A stretch of DNA of 64,000 nucleotides from assembly GCA_029851415.1 (NCBI GenBank), contig CM056744.1:121552838-121616837 (forward strand), written 5' to 3'. Below are positions 1-32,268 of this stretch, piece after piece. Positions within the stretch are counted from its first letter, which is position 1. Every line of letters begins with the position of its first letter. A model generated the notes under the pieces. The model saw nothing but the letters and a program-made list of their open reading frames with translations, made no database searches and was not told the origin of the DNA. Position numbers and translations under genes: made by a program. This DNA comes from Eretmocerus hayati. Lineage: Eukaryota; Arthropoda; Insecta; Hymenoptera; Aphelinidae.

Positions 1-3000
1 CCCCGCTGTGGGTCTACCTCTGAAATTTGACTGGAGAGACCAAGGCGTCGTGACTGCGGTCAAAAGTCAGGGTACATGCGGTGCCTGCTGGGCGTTCAGC
101 TCGATCGAGGTCGCAGAATCCATGTTTGCCATATCCAACAAGACGCTCTACGCTTTCAGCGTGCAGGAGGTAAAATATGACACGAAAATTTCACCTTGCA
201 TTTAATAATTCGTTTTAGTTCGATATCAATTCAGTATTCCGCAACTGTGGCTAGTGTGTAGCTTGTAATCGAGACGTCTGCGGTCAATACTCACCTGTAC
301 CTTGCAACTTCGAGGATATCTAAATGTCGCGCTTATGTAGATTTAAAACAAATCATTGAAGTGGAAATTTTCTGGTCTACTTTGAAAGTTGATTATAATT
401 ATGAATCTTGTAGATGATCGACTGCGCCAAAAACAGCAATTTTGGCTGCGAGGGCGGGGACATTTGCAGCTTGCTCGAGTGGCTTGTCGCAACGAAAACT
501 AAAATATTACCCGAAGTGAGCTATCCACTCACAAGGACGACCGACACGTGCAGAATACCAAAGTAACAGTTTTTCATTAATTTGGTGGCTATCGTGTCCT
601 AAAATCTTCAATTGATAATCAAATTGATTTTTGCGCCATCAGGAAAAGCGACAAAAGCGAGCCCGGTGTTCGCATATCGGACTTCACGTGTGACAAGTAA
701 GTTGCTAAAACTGCATTTCTTCTTATATCTGTGATGGTATTCTCTGAAACTTTTCACCTCACTATGCGGAGAGAAATATTTATGCAGATACTTATGGCGC
801 TCTCAGGATTTATTCGTTATGTAAAGATCTTACGCCTATTGAGAGAAACACTTGCTAGCCTTGAGAATGGAGGTCGACCGATCTCATCTTATAAGATGTA
901 TTATCTTCAAGACAACGTCTCTTATTCCATCGATTGCAAACTCAATGTATTAAAATCATCCTTTGAAATTTGAACTTTTCGAAATTGCATTGTCACTTAC
1001 GTAACAACTCACCCAAATCTAAGATTATTGAAGAGATTGGAGTTTTAGGTCTAAAAAAAATGGTAGAGTCAAAAATGGCTCTTCAATATTCAACAAAAGT
1101 AAAGTCCATTGTGCAAAAGTTCTCAAATTCCGAACGAAATAGTCACATCATCCCACAGAAATTCAGAGGAAAAAGTTTCCAATTGAATTTGATTATAGTT
1201 TTTGTCGCGAAATCTTTACGATCGTCAGTATTTTGCGTCTCGCCTTTGCGAAGACTTGAATCGAGTGCTGAAATGGTGCATATGATATTTTTGGTATCAG
1301 TTAGACGGCAAAGGTACCCTGGCACCGAAATTGTGAGCTGTGGAAAATCCAACAAGACAGATCGATGCACCGAAAATTCTACTTCCCGAATCCGCAGCCG
1401 GAAAAACTCTACCTTTTTTCATTTTCTTTGAATTATCAAAAAACTAGCTCATTTCACCCATCCTGGTGCGCCTTAACCCATGATCGTAGCGACACACTCT
1501 AGGTCTCAAAAAATTCTATTCGGCCCAACAAAAATTCTACCACCTCGGTTTTTCCAAATTTTCTATTGGGTTTTCCGTGATTAGCAGTAATTAGGCTTTC
1601 ACTCGTGGTCAACTGCGGTCCGCTGATACATTTACCGCGGTGTGGCGTATCTTGCTGGTGTGAACGTGGCCTAATATAGCACGTTCACACCAGGGCTTGG
1701 GATTGGAAAATATTTCAACTGATCACGGAAAATCCAATAGAAAATTGTGAAAAACCGAGGTGGTAGAATTTTTGTTGGGCCGAGTAGAATTTTTTGAGAT
1801 CAAGAGTGTGTCGCTACGATCAAGGGTTAAGGCGCACCAGAATGGGTGAAATGAGCTAGTTTTTTGATAATTCAAAGAAAATGAAAAATGGTAGAGTTTT
1901 TCCGGCTGCGGATTCGGGAAGTAGAATTTTCGGTGCATCGATCTGTCTTTTTGGATTTTCCACAGCTCACAATTTCGGTGCCAGGGTACCTTTGCCCAGT
2001 TAGACTGAATGCCAGTTTTCTGGTTCCAGTCGGGAGAATAAGTGGTCGTTTAGTCGCACTATGCCGAAAGTAATTTTACGCTGAGCCTATTCTAGTGTTA
2101 ATCGTATTAGTGATTGATGGAACCAAATTTTGGCAGACTGAAAATTCCACGTAGCTATGAGTGCGTACTAATGTTGATATTTTCCAAGATATTTAATGGC
2201 ACCCTTGAATTTGAGCTAAAATATCGAATTATATTCTGTATCCCCACACACTCATGCATAGTGTTTCATGCGAAACTTGATGCTAATGCAAATTACGTCT
2301 ACATTTACAAGTACGTAAACAAATAAGCGATCCGTGATACCGCTTTGTGATCAAACTCATATTTTCTTTACAAATAAGAAGAAGATTACAATGATGAATC
2401 AGTAATCAGATTTTTTGAGTTCCTATCAGCAAAATTTGACCAATACCGCAATAAATCTTCAAATGCTCTAAAAATGGACCGGAGACATCTTTTCTGAGCT
2501 CGAGATGAAAAGCAATGTAAGCATAACTGGTTGCAGCAAATTTCATGATTCGTCGAGGGTTCCTTGATATTACCAAAATATAGGTCTCCCAGACCTCAGA
2601 TATTGTATCATGGTAGTTCCAAGGTCCCGTGAAGCACAAAAACTTGAGCTTTGACTCATTACGAGCAGGCTCGAACCGCTTACCTCAGGAAATGCCCAAA
2701 ACTTATTCGTAATGATACATGGACATTTGACCCATATATTCTCGGGCTGGTGCAAATAGTTTTGTTTCTATGTATACATAGAAATAAGCAATATGCGCCC
2801 CATCGTAAGCTCAGAAAAGATGTTCCTGGTCCACTTCGTGTGCATCTTGAGATATATTGCAAAATGAAGCAAATTCGCTGAAAGCAAATCCAAAAACCAG
2901 CCTGTCACTGGTTTTGAATGCATCCTATAGCTCTTGAAAACCTCTGCCATCATGTTCAACAGGTTAAAATACGTGGGAAGAGCCATAGTTCCGATACGCA

Positions 3001-3890
3001 TCTGAGCTGTAACTACCGGGATTGAATTTACAAAATTAGTAGAAAACGGTAGAATCGCTGTTTTGAGGGAAATCAGTTTTGTGCGATTAAAAAAATTCCT
3101 GTCGTATAGGTGCACGATTGGGGTCGGATTCGGTTTCTAATTTAAAAATACAGAAGGAAACCACGTTTCCCCAGAACGGGCATTCAAGACCCAAAACTTT
3201 ATAATCCGGTGTTTTCGATTTAGCACAACGTTCCGGCAATAATTTGTCACCTTTTTCAAGTGTCTGCCTGATCAACTCGTCACATACATCTCATCATTTT
3301 TTAAATATCTGATCGGAAATCGAATTTTCCTTATACCACAAATTAATCGAGAAATCCTTCATTATCGTAAATTCGAATTTTAGTGCTTGAAAGCTTGATC
3401 TTGGTCTTGCTATTTGTATTTATAATCACTTTGAATTCGGATCAATGATCTCAAAACTACCCGGCTTCATCCACAAAATAGTCTGACCCAAATGCGTTTT
3501 GCTTATAGCTTTGTGGACGCTGAGGACGAGCTCATGAGACAAATAGTCACAAAAGGACCAGTAGCTGCGGCAGTAAATGCGCTGACTTGGCAAAATTACC
3601 TTGGTGGTGTGATTCAGTATCATTGCGATGGATCGTTCGCAAGCTTGAATCACGCAGTTCAGATTGTGGGATACGATATGACTGGCGCCACCCCACATTA
3701 CTTGGTGAGAAATTCATGGGGTACGAAATTCGGAGACCAAGGATATATCTACATTGCCATTGGAAGTAACCTTTGCGGTGAGCGTATGATTTTTATTTTA
3801 ATAAAGATTGATGCTTCAATGATTACACAATTTTGTACGTTTCTTACAGGCATAGCGAATCAGGTATCTACTTTGGATGTGGTGTACTGA
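1..3890 (+). CDS. CTSO: Cathepsin O-like papain-family cysteine protease, 3' part (partial at left edge)
   Basis: Lysosomal-type cysteine endopeptidase of the papain family (C1A). Five exons are visible: 1-169 (continues off the left edge), 414-562, 643-696, 3509-3777 and 3850-3890, all with GT-AG borders and matching phases, ending in TGA. The mature domain starts near the edge with LPLKFDWRD. The catalytic Cys lies in CGACWAFS, the His in SLNHAVQIVGYD and the Asn in VRNSWGTKFGDQGY. The glycine-rich CEGG motif of the second exon is also present. The pairing WQNYLGGVIQYHC and the short tail after CGIA fit cathepsin O better than cathepsins L or B. Signal peptide and most of the propeptide lie outside the window. 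The 2.8-kb intron 697-3508 holds a fold-back element. The frame is unbroken, so the gene is probably functional. The orthology call rests on motif recall, not a search. Confidence 0.9.
1300..2012. repeat. Fold-back element, two arms of about 290 bp
   Basis: Left arm about 1300-1590 and right arm about 1716-2012 are near-complete reverse complements, with few mismatches. For example, GGTACCCTGGCACCGAAATT at 1312-1331 pairs with the sequence around 1970-1990. The 125-bp spacer holds a smaller hairpin, about 1657-1694, built on CTGGTGTGAACGTG and its complement. It lies in the cathepsin intron. No coding capacity is evident; the ORFs within it are mirror images of each other. It is probably a fold-back or palindromic MITE-type element. 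Confidence 0.8.
2430..2880. repeat. Degenerate inverted repeat
   Basis: The segment near 2430-2520, with ATGGACCGGAGACATCTTTT followed by CTGAGCTCGAGATG, is imperfectly complementary to 2795-2880, which carries AGCTCAGAAAAGATGTTCCTGG. Similarity is roughly 70 percent by eye. It is likely an old fold-back element in the cathepsin intron. Confidence 0.35.
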
Positions 3891-5013
3891 CCAGGAACTC
3901 AGATGTCTGATTTTGGCAGCATGGCTCTGCTCATAAGTTTGTTTGGGAAATGACGAGTTCCCATCTTCCATAGGATAAGAACGAATTGAACCTTGTGATA
4001 GATTTAAGTATGCCTTCATTTATAGGAAACTTTATTTTTCATAGCAAAAAGCAAATTGAAATCTAGTCTAGCAATGCGCTCCTATTTTCTTAAAAATATA
4101 TACATATAGATTTATTTTGGTTAGTTCTCAATATTACAACAATTATTTTTTCATTTACAAAGTGATAACACTTTCTAAAAATGAGAATCAGTTTGGAAAG
4201 AATGGCGTGCTGATTTTATTTCCATAGGTGTTTCTATTCATCTTGATTCTCAACTCAAGATTCAACAATCTTTGAACTCCACTCAAATGTGTACATTTAA
4301 AGCATCATCGCTTAAATTTTGAGAATAAAAAATGAGATTTACCTCACAACTTTCACAGTACTAAGAACGTTCCTATTCTATAAAGCGATGGCATCCAAGC
4401 CTAGATAAGGACATTTACATAAAATTCTCGTGGAATTGTTGTAAGCTGCATGGCCGATATTAATAAGTACTACTTAGAATTATGCAGCAGGGAAACTGAT
4501 TCATACAAATACACACCGTTGGTTATTCAAAAAAATTCAGTTAGAGAATTCAAGCCATTCGGTTTTTCATTTCTGAGCGAAAAAAAATTGAAAGATGATT
4601 GTTCTAACAAGTCATGATGGACTGGATTTAGAAACACGAATTGTTGCGCGATGATCGGTATCCAAAAACCCGAGCCCGATATGCTTTTTCGATGGAAACA
4701 TTCACCCCTTCAAGAACGTAATTATACCCAAAGTATCTAGCTGTCGCAAACGAGAAGTAATAAGATTAAAATTCGGGAAGAAGCGAGGTTGAGTAACGAA
4801 TTCTCCAGATTTTGAATAGTAGTCTCATAATTAAACTACCGTACATTAGAAAATTGAGACATCATAACTAGAGACTTCAACAATTTACAAATTACCTAGA
4901 AGCCATTTGAGCGAGAAAATCGTATCCTTCAAAATTTGTAGGATAAAATCTTACTTTGGATGATTGATGAAAGAAAAATCTGCTCCTGCACGACCAGGAT
5001 ACTATTTTCAAAT
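3891..5013. other. Intergenic, between convergent genes
   Basis: AT-rich DNA between the cathepsin stop codon and the vermilion stop codon. It should hold the 3' UTRs and polyadenylation sites of both genes. An AATAAAA stretch occurs near 4323. No further gene is seen. Confidence 0.6.
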
Positions 5014-15418
<10,405 letters not shown>

Positions 15419-15686
15419 TCATAGATTAGATGCAATCTTCGATGTACAAATGGGTCATTGAGTAAATTCAGTTATGTAACACGTATTGCGCAGTCCATCG
15501 TCTTTGATTTTTTTAGCACCATTTAACAAATGTTTCCCGGCATTTGGAAGAAATCGGTAGCATCAAAAAGTGGAAAAACTAAGCGTGACATTCAATTTCC
15601 TTACTTGTGTACATGATTTCGACATTCTTCTTCTCTCGCTTTCCAAGTAAATGCATTGAGGCAGGCGAATCAAAGTGAAGAGATTA

Positions 15687-15775
15687 AACTTAAACAATTG
15701 GATTCAATTGTTTAAGTTCAATCGTTTAAGTTTAATAAGTTTAATAATCGTTCAAGTTTAACAATTGAATCAAGT
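15687..15775. repeat. Clustered inverted repeats of a TTTAAGTTTAA motif
   Basis: TTAAACAATTGGATTCAATTG is followed by TTTAAGTTCAATCGTTTAAG and further copies, ending AAGTTTAACAATTGAATCAAG. The block can fold into a hairpin. Confidence 0.6.
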
Positions 15776-16539
15776 GAGATCACGATATTTGCAGCATCGT
15801 GAGAGACACATCAATCTCAATGCTGAGATTATAGAAACAACTTCATTTCCATTTTCAATCATAACCGAGCATGACCATCTTCAAGTACATGGTGACTTAT
15901 ATTATGAGCTTTGAAATTCTAGTTCAGGAAAGCCAAAGACTGAAAACTTGGAGGGATTGAGGACATGATACTTATTATATATACACACACACACTTATTA
16001 CAATACTCTGTAAACATGTGATCGCTTGACTTGTTGTGTCATATATAAGTTAATGAGCATCAATATACCAGCTGTTCTGATATCAGTGAGCCAGTTCAAC
16101 GCTTGTATTTGACAAGAGACAGAGACGTGTCTCTCGATGAGTTCGTCTGTTCTCGATCTATTTATTTAAATGTAAACGTTTTTAAAAAGAAAAATGTAAG
16201 TGATTTCCAGTTTTAAAATTCCACAATTTTTCGATTGTAACGTGTGGGTGCTTCGATTGTAACCTATTTGTGACAATTTTGTTTGTATATATATTTTCAC
16301 TCCTGAAGAGGTAGACGAAACGTTGAGAATAAATTATGATTCTCTTTCATGGAATTATCTGGTTCTTTTGGCAGTATTGCAACATCCAGTCCTCAAAGAT
16401 CGACGAAAAGCACCCTCACCGTTATTTTTCAAGGACGAAAAACTACTATCACCATTAATTGGTTTCATATATGATCGTACATGACCGATCATGTATATGT
16501 TCATGGAATCGTATGTCTTACACATGGCTTCCAAGTGCT

Positions 16540-17215
16540 CCAATCTGAACTACTGGATGTCAATAAGTGTGGAATTACTTCCCAAAGTACCCCCAAATAT
16601 GTGTAAGAACTTCCACAGGCAAGCTTCAAACCAGAAGCGAGCTGCAGCATGAGTGCTCAAACTAACGGGTTGAATAAAATAGGCATTATTCCGTCTCTTT
16701 TGGGGTGGGCGAACGAGGGCCCGATTTCCCGTGTTCTTGCTCACAAACGAGATGAGCTGCTGGAATAGGTATCGGAGCATGATTTTCTGACTCGAAATGA
16801 AAATCTTAACACGATACCGAGGTCGGATTCGCCCTCATATTTCCATTGAACGCTTCAACGGCGGTCAACCCGCTTGTCAGAGTTTAGGGCAATCTGGAGC
16901 AAAATGGCAATGGATTTAGAGGTAATCTGACCTCAGGGTCGTGCTCAAATGGTCATTTTGAGCCGGACAACCGTGCTTAGATAGCTATTTCAGCAGTTCA
17001 TCTCTCGTGTGAAGAGGAACACGGGAAATCGAGCCCTCGTTCGCCTGCCCAAAATAGACGAAATAATGCCCATTCCAATAACCCGTTGGTTTGAGCACAT
17101 GCTGCGGCTCGCTTCTGGCTTGAAGACTATCTCTGGAACTCTTTATACATATTTGTGAGTACTTTGAGGAGTAATGCCACACATATTGGTGTCCATATTA
17201 GTTCAGATTGGAGCA
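16540..17215. repeat. Imperfect inverted repeat, arms about 240 bp
   Basis: Left arm about 16540-16790, right arm about 16980-17215. GCTCCAATCTGAACTA at the left corresponds to TAGTTCAGATTGGAGC at the right. CGAACGAGGGCCCGATTTCC corresponds to GGGAAATCGAGCCCTCGTTC. Roughly 75-80 percent matched by eye. It is likely an old fold-back element, and short frames in it are not coding. Confidence 0.7.
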
Positions 17216-20200
17216 TATGCGAGCCATAATAACAAGGTAATTTTTATTAAGAAGTCCAAAAAGAGTACTTGAAACAATCTACCAAAAGTCAGGAACCAAA
17301 ATAGCCATCCAGATCCTTATATCAGTAGACAGGTTTGACTTCGAGAATCATATCTTGCATCGACTTTTATCAGTGGTCAAATCGCGAGTTCTCCCAAGAC
17401 CCCCAAATTGACCAATCTAGTAAAAGTCGATTATCACTTTTCTAAGAGGGGCTAGATCACTTTGAAGAGGTAGAAAGAATCGCTAAAATCTGCTCTCAAC
17501 AAATAGCTCCTAGGAGTCGCTAGATTCAACTCTCGACTCTGGACAATTTTCTCTTGAAAGTACTGGTTCTAACGAAGAACATGCGTCCAAGTACGTCAGA
17601 AAAAGTTCAGCCCAGCCGGAGCCATGGGTTTACGGAATAAACCGAAAAAGGGCTTAATAAGGACATTTTATGGGTTTTAGGGCCAAGGGGGGAGAGGAGG
17701 GACAAAAAAATCTAGAGAAAATTATTTTTTCATACTAACTCAAGATAGTACTAACACGGAACAACTTTTTTGGATTTTTTCCAGATCCTCTAGTGACTGG
17801 ATTTATCGAAATGCCCGGGAACGACTCGAATATATCTCATGAGAAATCCCAGCCACGGATCTCAATTGACGCACTTCATAAGAGACTGTTAAAGTAGTTC
17901 TGAAATGTCCTTCATCAATTAAATTATTTTTCTTTTTCGACTATTGGCAGAAAATTGAGATCATTCCTTTCGGTGTAAGTCACACAGTACGATGAAACCG
18001 GTATGCGACGTGGTATAGGTATGAGTGGATGATTCCTCAAGCAAAACATGAGCAATTTTGCACGGAAATCGGGGATTTTGCTAAATTATATATCAACATC
18101 ATGAGAATGTATGACTAAGTATGACTCACTATGAAAGCGTCTTCCCAATTTTGGGATACTGTCATATATGAAAGTACACCGAGACAGAGATACAATCATA
18201 TACAGTATTCCGCATATTTTTGGACGGGTATGCAGTAAACTGAGGTTCTTATGCCTAAAATGATCGAAGCTCCGTGATGAAAATAGGACATTAATTGTCT
18301 CGCGGGTTTGACACCGAATCGAAGGAGGGAGCTTCAAATACTTTATTCTTCCAATATGTCAGAGTCTTGTGAGGTTGCCAAAAAGTAGGCAAAGTTCAGA
18401 TTTGTAACTGTTACTTCTGCACGATTCATGAAAATATGCGGATGATTCCATGTCACATTTCGAAGCTATATTTCTCTGTTCGCAAGATTCTCCGGAAAGC
18501 AGACTGTAATGCGCGTATAAGTTGATCTTGCTGATGCGCCGATAGGGCATTACGCAAACTACCGACCATGTGGCTATCTTTACTCAGATAGCAACACGAA
18601 CTATTCACGATCTCGTCAATTCATTAGTTTTTTCATTTCCTCGATCACGAGTGATGATCTTTCGATATTCACTGACCTTTATTTGACCACTCTAATTTCG
18701 AGGAAAAGTCAGATTTTAGATTTTTTCCCCACTCCCTTGCGCCTATGGTACAATTAGTTGGGTAATGATTTCATAAAAAAGTAAAGAAAATCGACGATCT
18801 AGTCTAATAAAAAGTGTATAGACTTGATCTGACCCACTATAAACAAGAACCAATAGACTGTTCTATCCACGCCGCTGCCTCTCAAATTATCTGGTAATCA
18901 ATTTCCTATCATTTGAACGTCAGATACCAAAGCCGAATGATCAGTTTGACAATGTAGGTGACAATGCAGTTGAATTTCAATGAGGATCAACCACGTCAGC
19001 GAATTGCTTCCTTAGGGATGGTAAAGGGATTGTTAATGCATCCGACAATCTATTCATTGAACATATTCGATCGCATGGTCCTCCCATGAATAATTATCTA
19101 CATGGAAAAAATTCTATCGAGTAATCATGCGGGATCGACGAGGACTTCATTCGGAATTCAGAATTTTTTGAAGATTCAGTGCTTTTGGAACTTTTACAAA
19201 TTTTAGGTTTATAGAATGGAATATAATAGAATACTTTTCATTTGTCATTTAACAAAACTCGTAATACATTGGGTGAGAATACAGTAATTACGAGAATCCT
19301 CCATCACTTATCTACTTCCGCAAGTATTTTCACTCTCCAATCATATTTCTGATTCTTCCTAATCTCGAATCAAAATCCTACATTATACATCGCCTGGCTC
19401 TGCTCTGTATATATTTATGATAAAAGAATCAGTGTCCATAAGCGAAGTTTTTTTTTTCAATCACGAATATACTAAAAATACGTAAGCATTTACATGGTAC
19501 AAGTACCACCGAATAATCAACCGTTTAGCGTGCCGATAAAGAACCGGAACTATAATCGGCGCCTCGTCATGCAGACAGTATATCAGAAAGCAGCGATGGA
19601 CCCTGCCACCTGTCCATGTGGTCTGTCGATTGCATTATCGATTGGGTGGTGTTACAAATATGGACTTGCAGTGATTGTAGGAACGAATTTTCCAATACCG
19701 CTGTCAACCCCACAGATTTCGTTCTCGGGAACCTTTGAAATCAGGAAATAACCGAGAAGCTGACTTCGTCAACTCAACAATTTGGCCTCGAAAATTGAAG
19801 AAATATCCGGCTTTAAATCAGATGATAACACGGAAAAGCGAGTGTTAGGCAGAGCTCGCGCCATCATCACAGTGAATTTGATTATACTCACGTGCTGTTA
19901 CCCAGAGGACAAGCCATGTCGTCCGCTTTTGCTTGCAGGCTCTCTAGAATCGGCGCAAATCGGCGTTGGGTCGACGGGGTCCGAACCTGAGATCACCCTC
20001 TCAATACTCAAGCTTGCATCCAATGCTGCTCGTTGCCCTCAAGCAAGCCAGTTGCGATTATGAAGACTATCATGGCCCCTATTTGGCTCACATGGACAGT
20101 TGCACCAGTTTTTTTTCAGATATCCGTTCTTGAAAACGAAAATCCATGCATTTGCGATCGGCCAGTGCAAAATCGATGCCGCGACAGCTGGCGCTGTGCA

Positions 20201-22380
20201 AGCGCAACTTGTCGAGCCATGCGAGCAACTGACCACCGGACTGAGCTATACGAGCTTTACAGCATAGCATATCTCTGACTCCGCCTGAGATTCAACTACA
20301 GCGTGAAACGTGATATACTCACACGGGCAACGATATCCGTCAACCTAGAGCTTGCTGATCAAGAAAGATGTATTATACTTCACCGCGATGTACATCTAGT
20401 TCCATCGCGTGAACTGTGAAAGCCCTCTCTAAGTTCGAATGCCCACCTCTAACTGATGTTGATAGCCAATAGAAATCGTTTCTGAATCAACTTAAGGTTC
20501 AGAAATTACCTAAAAGCCCATCTGCACTCATAAGTACTACCCATGACTGTGGTTAATGCATATATGGTACATAACTTTGCCCTGAGATTAGCACAAGAAA
20601 TCGGGGCATTGGAAATACACATCAGGAGCGTTTCTCTGGAACTTTTGCATTTTGCTGAAAATCGTTAAAAAATGAAAAATGAAAACCACTCAACGCACAC
20701 CTGGGATCTTTTGCTCACGTATTAGTCTAGTTTTGAGAGTTACAAATCAACTATAGAAACTCATATAGCGTTGGTGGCATCGCCGAAATCACGTTAACAA
20801 GTCGAGCTTTGAGTAGTTTTTCGTCCATTTTCCAGAATTCCTTAAGCATACTTCTGGCAAGATTGATAATTTCAATGAATGCCTTGGGCTTTTTATAGCT
20901 TCATACGGTGAGGGTATTCGATCACAATCGGTTTTACCCACATATACTTAGCTCAATCCGCGTATGTAGGGTGAGAAAAACTGAACTTTTTTCGTGAGTC
21001 ACGTTTTTTCTACTTTACGTCAGTCGTGTTCTAGCCAGGGAAATCGCACAAACACGAGCCTTGTCGCAAAATCTCCGCAATTGCATCTACTTTAGATATG
21101 CATTCCAAAAATTGCGTTCAGAGTCACGGCAGGAGCTTGGCGTAATCATCTTTGAGATGACGAGATGAATGATTTTTTATTTCCAATTTTCGAAGTCGTG
21201 AAATTTTGGCCGAATTGGTAGCACGCTATCGCGTTCCTGGGCCATCTTTCTTCAATATATGAGCCACCAAACGCAGCTTTAATCAACCCGAAAAGTCGCG
21301 CGGCATCACCAGAGTATCCGTAAGACTGTACGAGAGTACCAAGTATTTCCACAGGATTTTCCCAACATTTTCCCTCTTTGAGTGAGCTAGAACAAATCAA
21401 CCTGCTTCTAATCATACAGAAGCCAAATATATCTTATTTCAAGACTTGGATAATGATATTTCCACTTCGATCGGAACCGATAGATTCGATTGTTCTCTTA
21501 TATCATCATCCATATAGTTGTAATCCAGCGGGTGTAAAAGTTCCAGAGAAATGCCCACAGAGCTTGCAAGTTGAAATCACCAGTGATGCTATGACTTGCC
21601 ACTTAATTAACCACAAAATAACTTTTACTACCCACAATAACGGATTTTTGGAGTATCCTGGATGATTAACCATGATCAAAGTGGAGCAATTCCTGGAGTG
21701 GCATAAGATAAACATAAAGTTATATCAGGATAAGTGGAAATGGTTAATTGATCTTTTTGAACCTTGTACCTTAGGGTGGGCCGATAGATGTACAAATTTT
21801 CCCAAATCGTTACGCTTGGGGTCCCAGTTTTTGCCATTTTGTGTATAGATATGATAATTTCTTTGCTGGACGCTGAGAAATGATATCTTGCGATGTCGAG
21901 CGAGCGCCCTGGAGATTCCTTAAAAATGAAGAAAAAAGCGGCTTTAGCTTTGTTTTTGTAACAGATGAAGTAAGACGCATGAGAAGCATCGTTGATGTCT
22001 ATCGCCTTTTTTCATTTCCTCATACAGCTGTTTATAGAGATCAAGTATCGATTTAGTATCTCTTCGAGAAAGATGAATATAGAAATGCCTCTCGGAATCT
22101 CTCAGCTTCTCACACGTCTATTGCTCATCTCGTCGTTTCCAACTGTACACGTTAATATCGCATTTCGTATTATGTATTCGCATCTTACGCAACTTACGAA
22201 CAAGACGAGCAAAAAACATATGTGTATCAACTAATCTGTATCGATGTCTGAGTCGGAATATAAGGAGCTTACCGCTTGCTTAACGACTGAACTTTGTGAC
22301 GAATTACAAGCTTTCTCTGATTACCGTTTATAATGGTGCCGTTATTTCATCGAGAAAACAAATCCTTTCGATGGAAAATG

Positions 22381-22410
22381 GCACACGCACGCTCGCGCGC
22401 ACACACACAT
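22381..22410. repeat. CA/CG dinucleotide-rich microsatellite
   Basis: Alternating purine-pyrimidine run combining CACACGCACGC, CGCGCG and CACACACACA. Confidence 0.6.
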
Positions 22411-23900
22411 CACATGTTCACGGAAACATAGACGATTATTTTCTATTAGAGCTATAAAGTTTCTAAAACCCTTGCAATTAGGCCAAGAGAGGGATATAGA
22501 TGTCTCTTTGTGAAATTAATCGGATGCTTAAGCAAATCAATGAATTTATGAGGATTTCATTGACATTTTCCTCTCTCGTCACTGACATCAATGCAACATT
22601 ATTTTGCTACCAGAATTTTCTTTCTAACTTGCACTCCCTAAATCGAGGCGCGCGGTCGCGCGCCTAGGCAAGTATAAGTTCGAAGAAGATGATGAGCGAC
22701 CGCGTAACTATACTTTGAATTCGTCTTTATTACTACGAATTCAATTCGTGCATTTCAAATCTGCATCATAGATTTGCAGTCTCATTCCAAACCCGAAATT
22801 ATTGAGGGAGAACTTTGAAAATCCTCTAATTCTTCATTTTGCACATCTTGAGTTAAATTCGCTCCAATACTCGACTGCGAGGTAATTGTAGGTTCACGCC
22901 AGGACGGTATTTGAGAATGCTAGATTTACCCCGTGCAATTTTACTGAAGCGTGTGAATTTTTGTATAGCCACGAATAAAACCGTACGAGGTCCTAAATTA
23001 ATCATCCCTTACACTTATGCCAATAGTGTGATATTCGTTCTGATAGATATAGCTCCACCACCGTACAAGACTATCCTCTCAAGTATAAGTAAACGAAAAT
23101 ATATAGTGTATCGTTTACCGATGGTGTCAATTCAAATTTGCCGCCACGACCTCCTCCTACTTGGCGACCCAACTTTAACTGGATCGAGTGAAAACCTAGG
23201 TGAAGTTAGGTTAGTAAAGCAAGATGGGCCCCGCCGCGCCGTGCATCCTTCTGCAAAGTTAGCATGATGCCAGCTCACGTATTTGCTCCAAAATTGTGTA
23301 CTTTCGTGTAAATTCTCACAATTTTCATCGTGGGCACAACTGTTTAATCTTACGTGCTATCATTGTGTTTATTTGTGGCTTATTCATATCACTCTGCTCC
23401 TAGAACGGCGGTAGTGACCCACTTGGAGGCAAAAATTTGGGGCTGCCGCTCTCAATAAGTCCCTGCTCATCACCTCGGATAACGTCGCGTTGATGGTTTA
23501 GCCTGGTTTAGCCGCATCTTTACCGCAGTGATACTCAGTGATATTGTGTTTTATGGTTTTCTGAACAAAAGTTATTCGTTGTTGTGAGATGTTCAGACGC
23601 TCGTCGTCATAATCCATGGCAACAATCGTGTTGTGAGTAAACGATGGCAGAACTAGGTATGTTTGATAGGGTCTAAGGAGTCTTCTTGATGCCGGAGGGC
23701 GTATGTACGTCTTCTTCAAGAGCTTACTTTCGTCGTCGGTGAGGTGCACATCTCACAAAGTTCATCGGCCAACTCAACTGGCATATCGTATTGTAACTAG
23801 TGCATATGACGATCGGTTGCGGGACAATTGTTAACAAGCAACTACAGTTCGTTATTATCAAGTGACTGAGTCCAGCCAAGCGGACTTACATACATTGACA

Positions 23901-32268
<8,368 letters not shown>

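Noticed and set aside
16295..16345. CCTGAAGAGGTAGACGAAACG resembling the 3' end of a LINE or Penelope-like element
   Set aside because: Only a short phrase matches from memory. No reverse transcriptase sequence is present and no tandem or terminal structure supports it.
19990..20270. GC-richer patch with overlapping frames on both strands, considered as a decayed transposase
   Set aside because: No catalytic motif or terminal repeats could be identified.
23498..23751. Minus-strand frame of 83 codons, and an ATG at 23751 followed by eight codons and a GTAAGC donor, as a candidate vermilion first exon
   Set aside because: The candidate exon ends in phase 0, while the exon at 15285 opens in phase 2. 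It would need a different acceptor inside conserved sequence, and the longer frame has no ATG and no recognisable family.
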